From JALGVA01 sp964617715 (lineage in GTDB: Bacteria; Armatimonadota; Zipacnadia; Zipacnadales; UBA5352), in the NCBI GenBank assembly GCA_964617715.1, contig CAZTZN010000214.1:1-7818 (forward strand): 7,818 bases of DNA. Direction: 5' to 3'. The translations under genes were made by a program, and so were the position numbers. Shown piece by piece: positions 6,901 to 7,818 of this stretch (position 1 is the stretch's first letter; each line of letters begins with the position of its first letter). The notes below the pieces were generated by a model. The model had not been told where the DNA came from and ran no database searches. It saw only the letters and a list, made by a program, of their open reading frames with translations.

Positions 6901-7595
6901 CCGCGCACGACCATCCGATGCCGGTGGGCATGCGCGTCTCGCAGGCCTCGCTCGTCCGCGAGATCCGCGAGGCGCTGAACAGCGTCGATGCCCGGCGCGC
7001 CAACTACTCGGAGTTCGTTCCCACTGAGATCATGACTCAGTGGCAGGACGGGGCGTTCACGCACAACCACCGCTTCGAGTGGGAGCGGCCGAGCACCTTC
7101 CTGGTCAACCCGATCTACTGGGCGATCCCCGACGTCAAGTGCTTCGAGCTGTACGCGGGCAATGACAACGTGGTCTGGGATAACGTTCGGCTGCCGCTGC
7201 GCGCGTTCTGGGGGCGCGAGACCCTCTACATGGCGGGTGAACCGACGGAGTATGCGCCCGAGACCGCGGCCGCCATCCGGCGCATCAACGAGATCTGGCA
7301 CCGCTGGCCCGAGGCGTTCGCTACGACCGCGCCTGAATTCCTGGTGCCGACGCTGCAGCGCGGAGTCTACGCCAATCGCTTTCCGGCGGATGGCTATGAG
7401 GTCTACACGATCTTCAACGACCTGCCCTGCACGGCCGAGGGACCGATCATCGAGCCGGTGCGCCGCGCCGGCGCGCGCTACCTGGAGGCGTGGGAGGACG
7501 TGGCGCTGGATCCGCAGATCGAGGGTGGGCGCGCGCGCATCACCCTGACTGTTCCGCCCAAGCAGGTGCGTGTGGTCGTGATCGAGTGGCGCTGA
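3927..7595 (+). CDS. Large secreted glycoside-hydrolase-like protein (DUF6259-like TIM barrel), 1222 aa
   Basis: Predicted exported glycan-active protein. The signal peptide is MRIAIIVALIAASIPATA, with probable cleavage after A18 (A-x-A). Residues ~22-175 and ~190-345 are two related beta-sandwich modules. Each carries DGAWHV (D131, D299) and a closing W/L-I-D-Y / L-D-W-I strand (D170, D338), both pairs exactly 168 residues apart, which points to an internal duplication of a likely carbohydrate-binding domain. Residues ~360-570 are beta-rich. Residues ~578-790 resemble the supersandwich found beside many TIM-barrel glycosidases. From HPEWF (817) to ~1110 is a probable TIM barrel with VHIYGWF (863-869), GLYLDP (D911), GLYMDQVGYW (D977) and YSEFVPTE (E1029, E1034). 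D977 and E1029 or E1034 are candidate catalytic acids by position, not proof. Residues ~1139-1222 form a C-terminal beta domain typical of GH13/GH36/GH101-like barrels. The DUF6259 assignment is from memory of the family and was not searched. The substrate is unknown. Confidence 0.85.
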   Translation: MRIAIIVALIAASIPATAQEDTAKWEVGWVEDFDTADNWYPVGYTYNLPQNFSFTTEDGIGHFRVAEPGKSMRWMTTLGGVNLDTYNTLEIRYRAQGQVDEGEGYFLYMRVNPSSARPDENPVTLGEVQADGAWHVLRKQMPRKRDGDYWATRFVLSVQSTDRPADLWIDYMKLEGAEPPIREAEWAADYRVVARHDLDDLRGWSELRDVPFRGIGAMRAHDGTAEFEVEGMQRNASFVWRLDRPQPTDAGTGKVFFRYRIRGQRQVYTRNPRTLPYFMTVGAGETEEPICSWNSLINDGAWHVAGNSFPAAGFPDGVEYVRINLVSEESPGAWAELDWIMLAGGRQGPTLSDLFTGVPSPPAAAQCEFRHADIQPTAGAVAKDLLARYHDVHTAGSMEGQLTISGVPLRLDGGVHVLGVLARDELTVPVGGRMSAVYALIATRPEGCDSFTSWGGPIRAVREPERFVIRIDYADGGSFESFPVNIVGGSYVMPPGPGLFGVANPHREREVASVALVDRTRGVGFHVLAVTVQTAGDPLFETPPAGRLLPPATRVTDRAPDDATAIEIGRDTVALRSDYLDIELDLSDGIRPARMVSGILDQDLMPDGGLFALETEAGTVTSDEVRVTGVEQPSPSEVVIDFSARTPPPVTGRLRLTWHDASEIGMTVSLTNTGDAPLRGSLTVTPLPGVVIDTSAENVWLFYPGFGTMITNGPFFEDSLQSDHMPLQVMAAWSPGRGGGLYVMGHDTGPTRDTHFVLEKYLGRVTGATRYLYLDIRPGESAAMPEVAVGAYLGDYRQALAAYRAWIATWYAPTASHPEWFRRVCSFIGVTPTLAMFLDADGRMDLSPHIDAMAERFGPIDYVHIYGWFASREHGGQGDYSHYELLGGEEAWRAALGTLEARGVRTGLYLDPLLMDERAEAAQVAESWKVMNEEGEVTGWSASNFYTCAAVPACRQYWADTYRRIARTFPVSGLYMDQVGYWNPASWVCYNPAHDHPMPVGMRVSQASLVREIREALNSVDARRANYSEFVPTEIMTQWQDGAFTHNHRFEWERPSTFLVNPIYWAIPDVKCFELYAGNDNVVWDNVRLPLRAFWGRETLYMAGEPTEYAPETAAAIRRINEIWHRWPEAFATTAPEFLVPTLQRGVYANRFPADGYEVYTIFNDLPCTAEGPIIEPVRRAGARYLEAWEDVALDPQIEGGRARITLTVPPKQVRVVVIEWR

Positions 7596-7607
7596 GACCG
7601 AGGTGAA

Positions 7608-7818
7608 CTACTGAGCCTCCGAGGTCGTTGGCTTCGCAGTGGTGACATCCGAGGGCTGCCCGGGAGCGGGCGTAGACGGATCAGCCGGAGCAGCGCTCTC
7701 GGGGAGCGTCTCGGGGACCGTTTCCCCGGCGGCACGGCACAGCTCATCCGTGAGTTCGCCGCCGACCCGCACCACTGAGGTCGAAGCATCGCTGAGTCCA
7801 TAGGTCTGGCCCCATACC
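7608..7818 (-). CDS. C-terminal tail of an unknown protein, 5' part beyond window
   Basis: The minus strand is open from the window edge to a TAG at 7608-7610 and gives 69 residues. The first ~30 (VWGQTYGLSDAS, SVVRVGGELTDELCRAAG) look like folded protein. The rest is a Pro/Ala/Thr/Ser-rich tail (ETLPESAAPADPSTPAPG) ending KPTTSEAQ, probably disordered. I chose this frame over the overlapping Arg/Ser-rich frame because its composition is balanced and it stops just short of the glycosidase gene. It is convergent with that gene, with 12 bp between the stops and no evident terminator hairpin. The family cannot be recognised from this fragment. Confidence 0.65.
   Translation of the reverse strand, partial: VWGQTYGLSDASTSVVRVGGELTDELCRAAGETVPETLPESAAPADPSTPAPGQPSDVTTAKPTTSEAQ

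Noticed and set aside
7478..7801. Minus-strand 107-residue frame overlapping the glycosidase 3' end
   Set aside because: It is Arg/Ser/Pro-rich, overlaps a well-supported gene for over 100 bp, and competes with a better-balanced frame that stops at 7608.

Overview
The window is very GC-rich bacterial DNA, apparently from an environmental genome assembly: a run of exactly 100 Ns (3611-3710) marks a scaffold join. The gene content is a Cys-type sulfatase, a uroporphyrinogen-decarboxylase-superfamily protein of a non-haem type, and a very large secreted glycosidase-like protein with a TIM-barrel core. Such content is common in glycan-degrading environmental lineages such as Armatimonadota, Planctomycetota, Lentisphaerota and Hydrogenedentota. 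The phylum cannot be fixed from this sequence. I lean towards an Armatimonadota-like or PVC-like organism at low confidence.

Layout. Positions 1-820 (minus) hold the N-terminal ~273 residues of a sulfatase that runs off the left edge. Positions 870-1883 (minus) hold a 337-residue membrane-anchored protein of unknown function, 49 bp upstream of the sulfatase in the same direction. Positions 1884-2106 are a divergent intergenic region. Positions 2107-3315 (plus) hold the URO-D-superfamily protein. Positions 3278-3900 hold a tandem array of 112/113-bp units whose first unit begins inside the URO-D gene and which is interrupted by the gap. Positions 3927-7595 (plus) hold the 1222-residue secreted glycosidase-like protein with a strong ribosome binding site. 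Positions 7608-7818 (minus) hold the C-terminal tail of a further protein, arranged tail to tail with the glycosidase.

The most unusual part is the array. Each unit carries a copy of the last coding bases of the URO-D gene, and the final partial copy ends in a different, intact-looking terminus (...MEREVPKL-stop). That terminus lies 14 bp before the start codon of the next gene and directly ahead of its ribosome binding site. The simplest reading is that the two plus-strand genes were once a tight operon. A ~93-bp GC-rich, hairpin-bearing element was then inserted near the URO-D stop codon with a 20-24 bp duplication, giving the gene a new C-terminus (...AAPGG), and the unit was amplified in tandem. 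Every unit contains a perfect 9-bp-stem hairpin, so the former operon junction now holds at least five strong RNA hairpins.

As a working unit, the sulfatase and the secreted glycosidase-like protein would fit turnover of a (possibly sulfated) glycan. The URO-D-like protein could be a methyl- or cofactor-handling enzyme of unknown substrate. This functional link is inference from proximity only.
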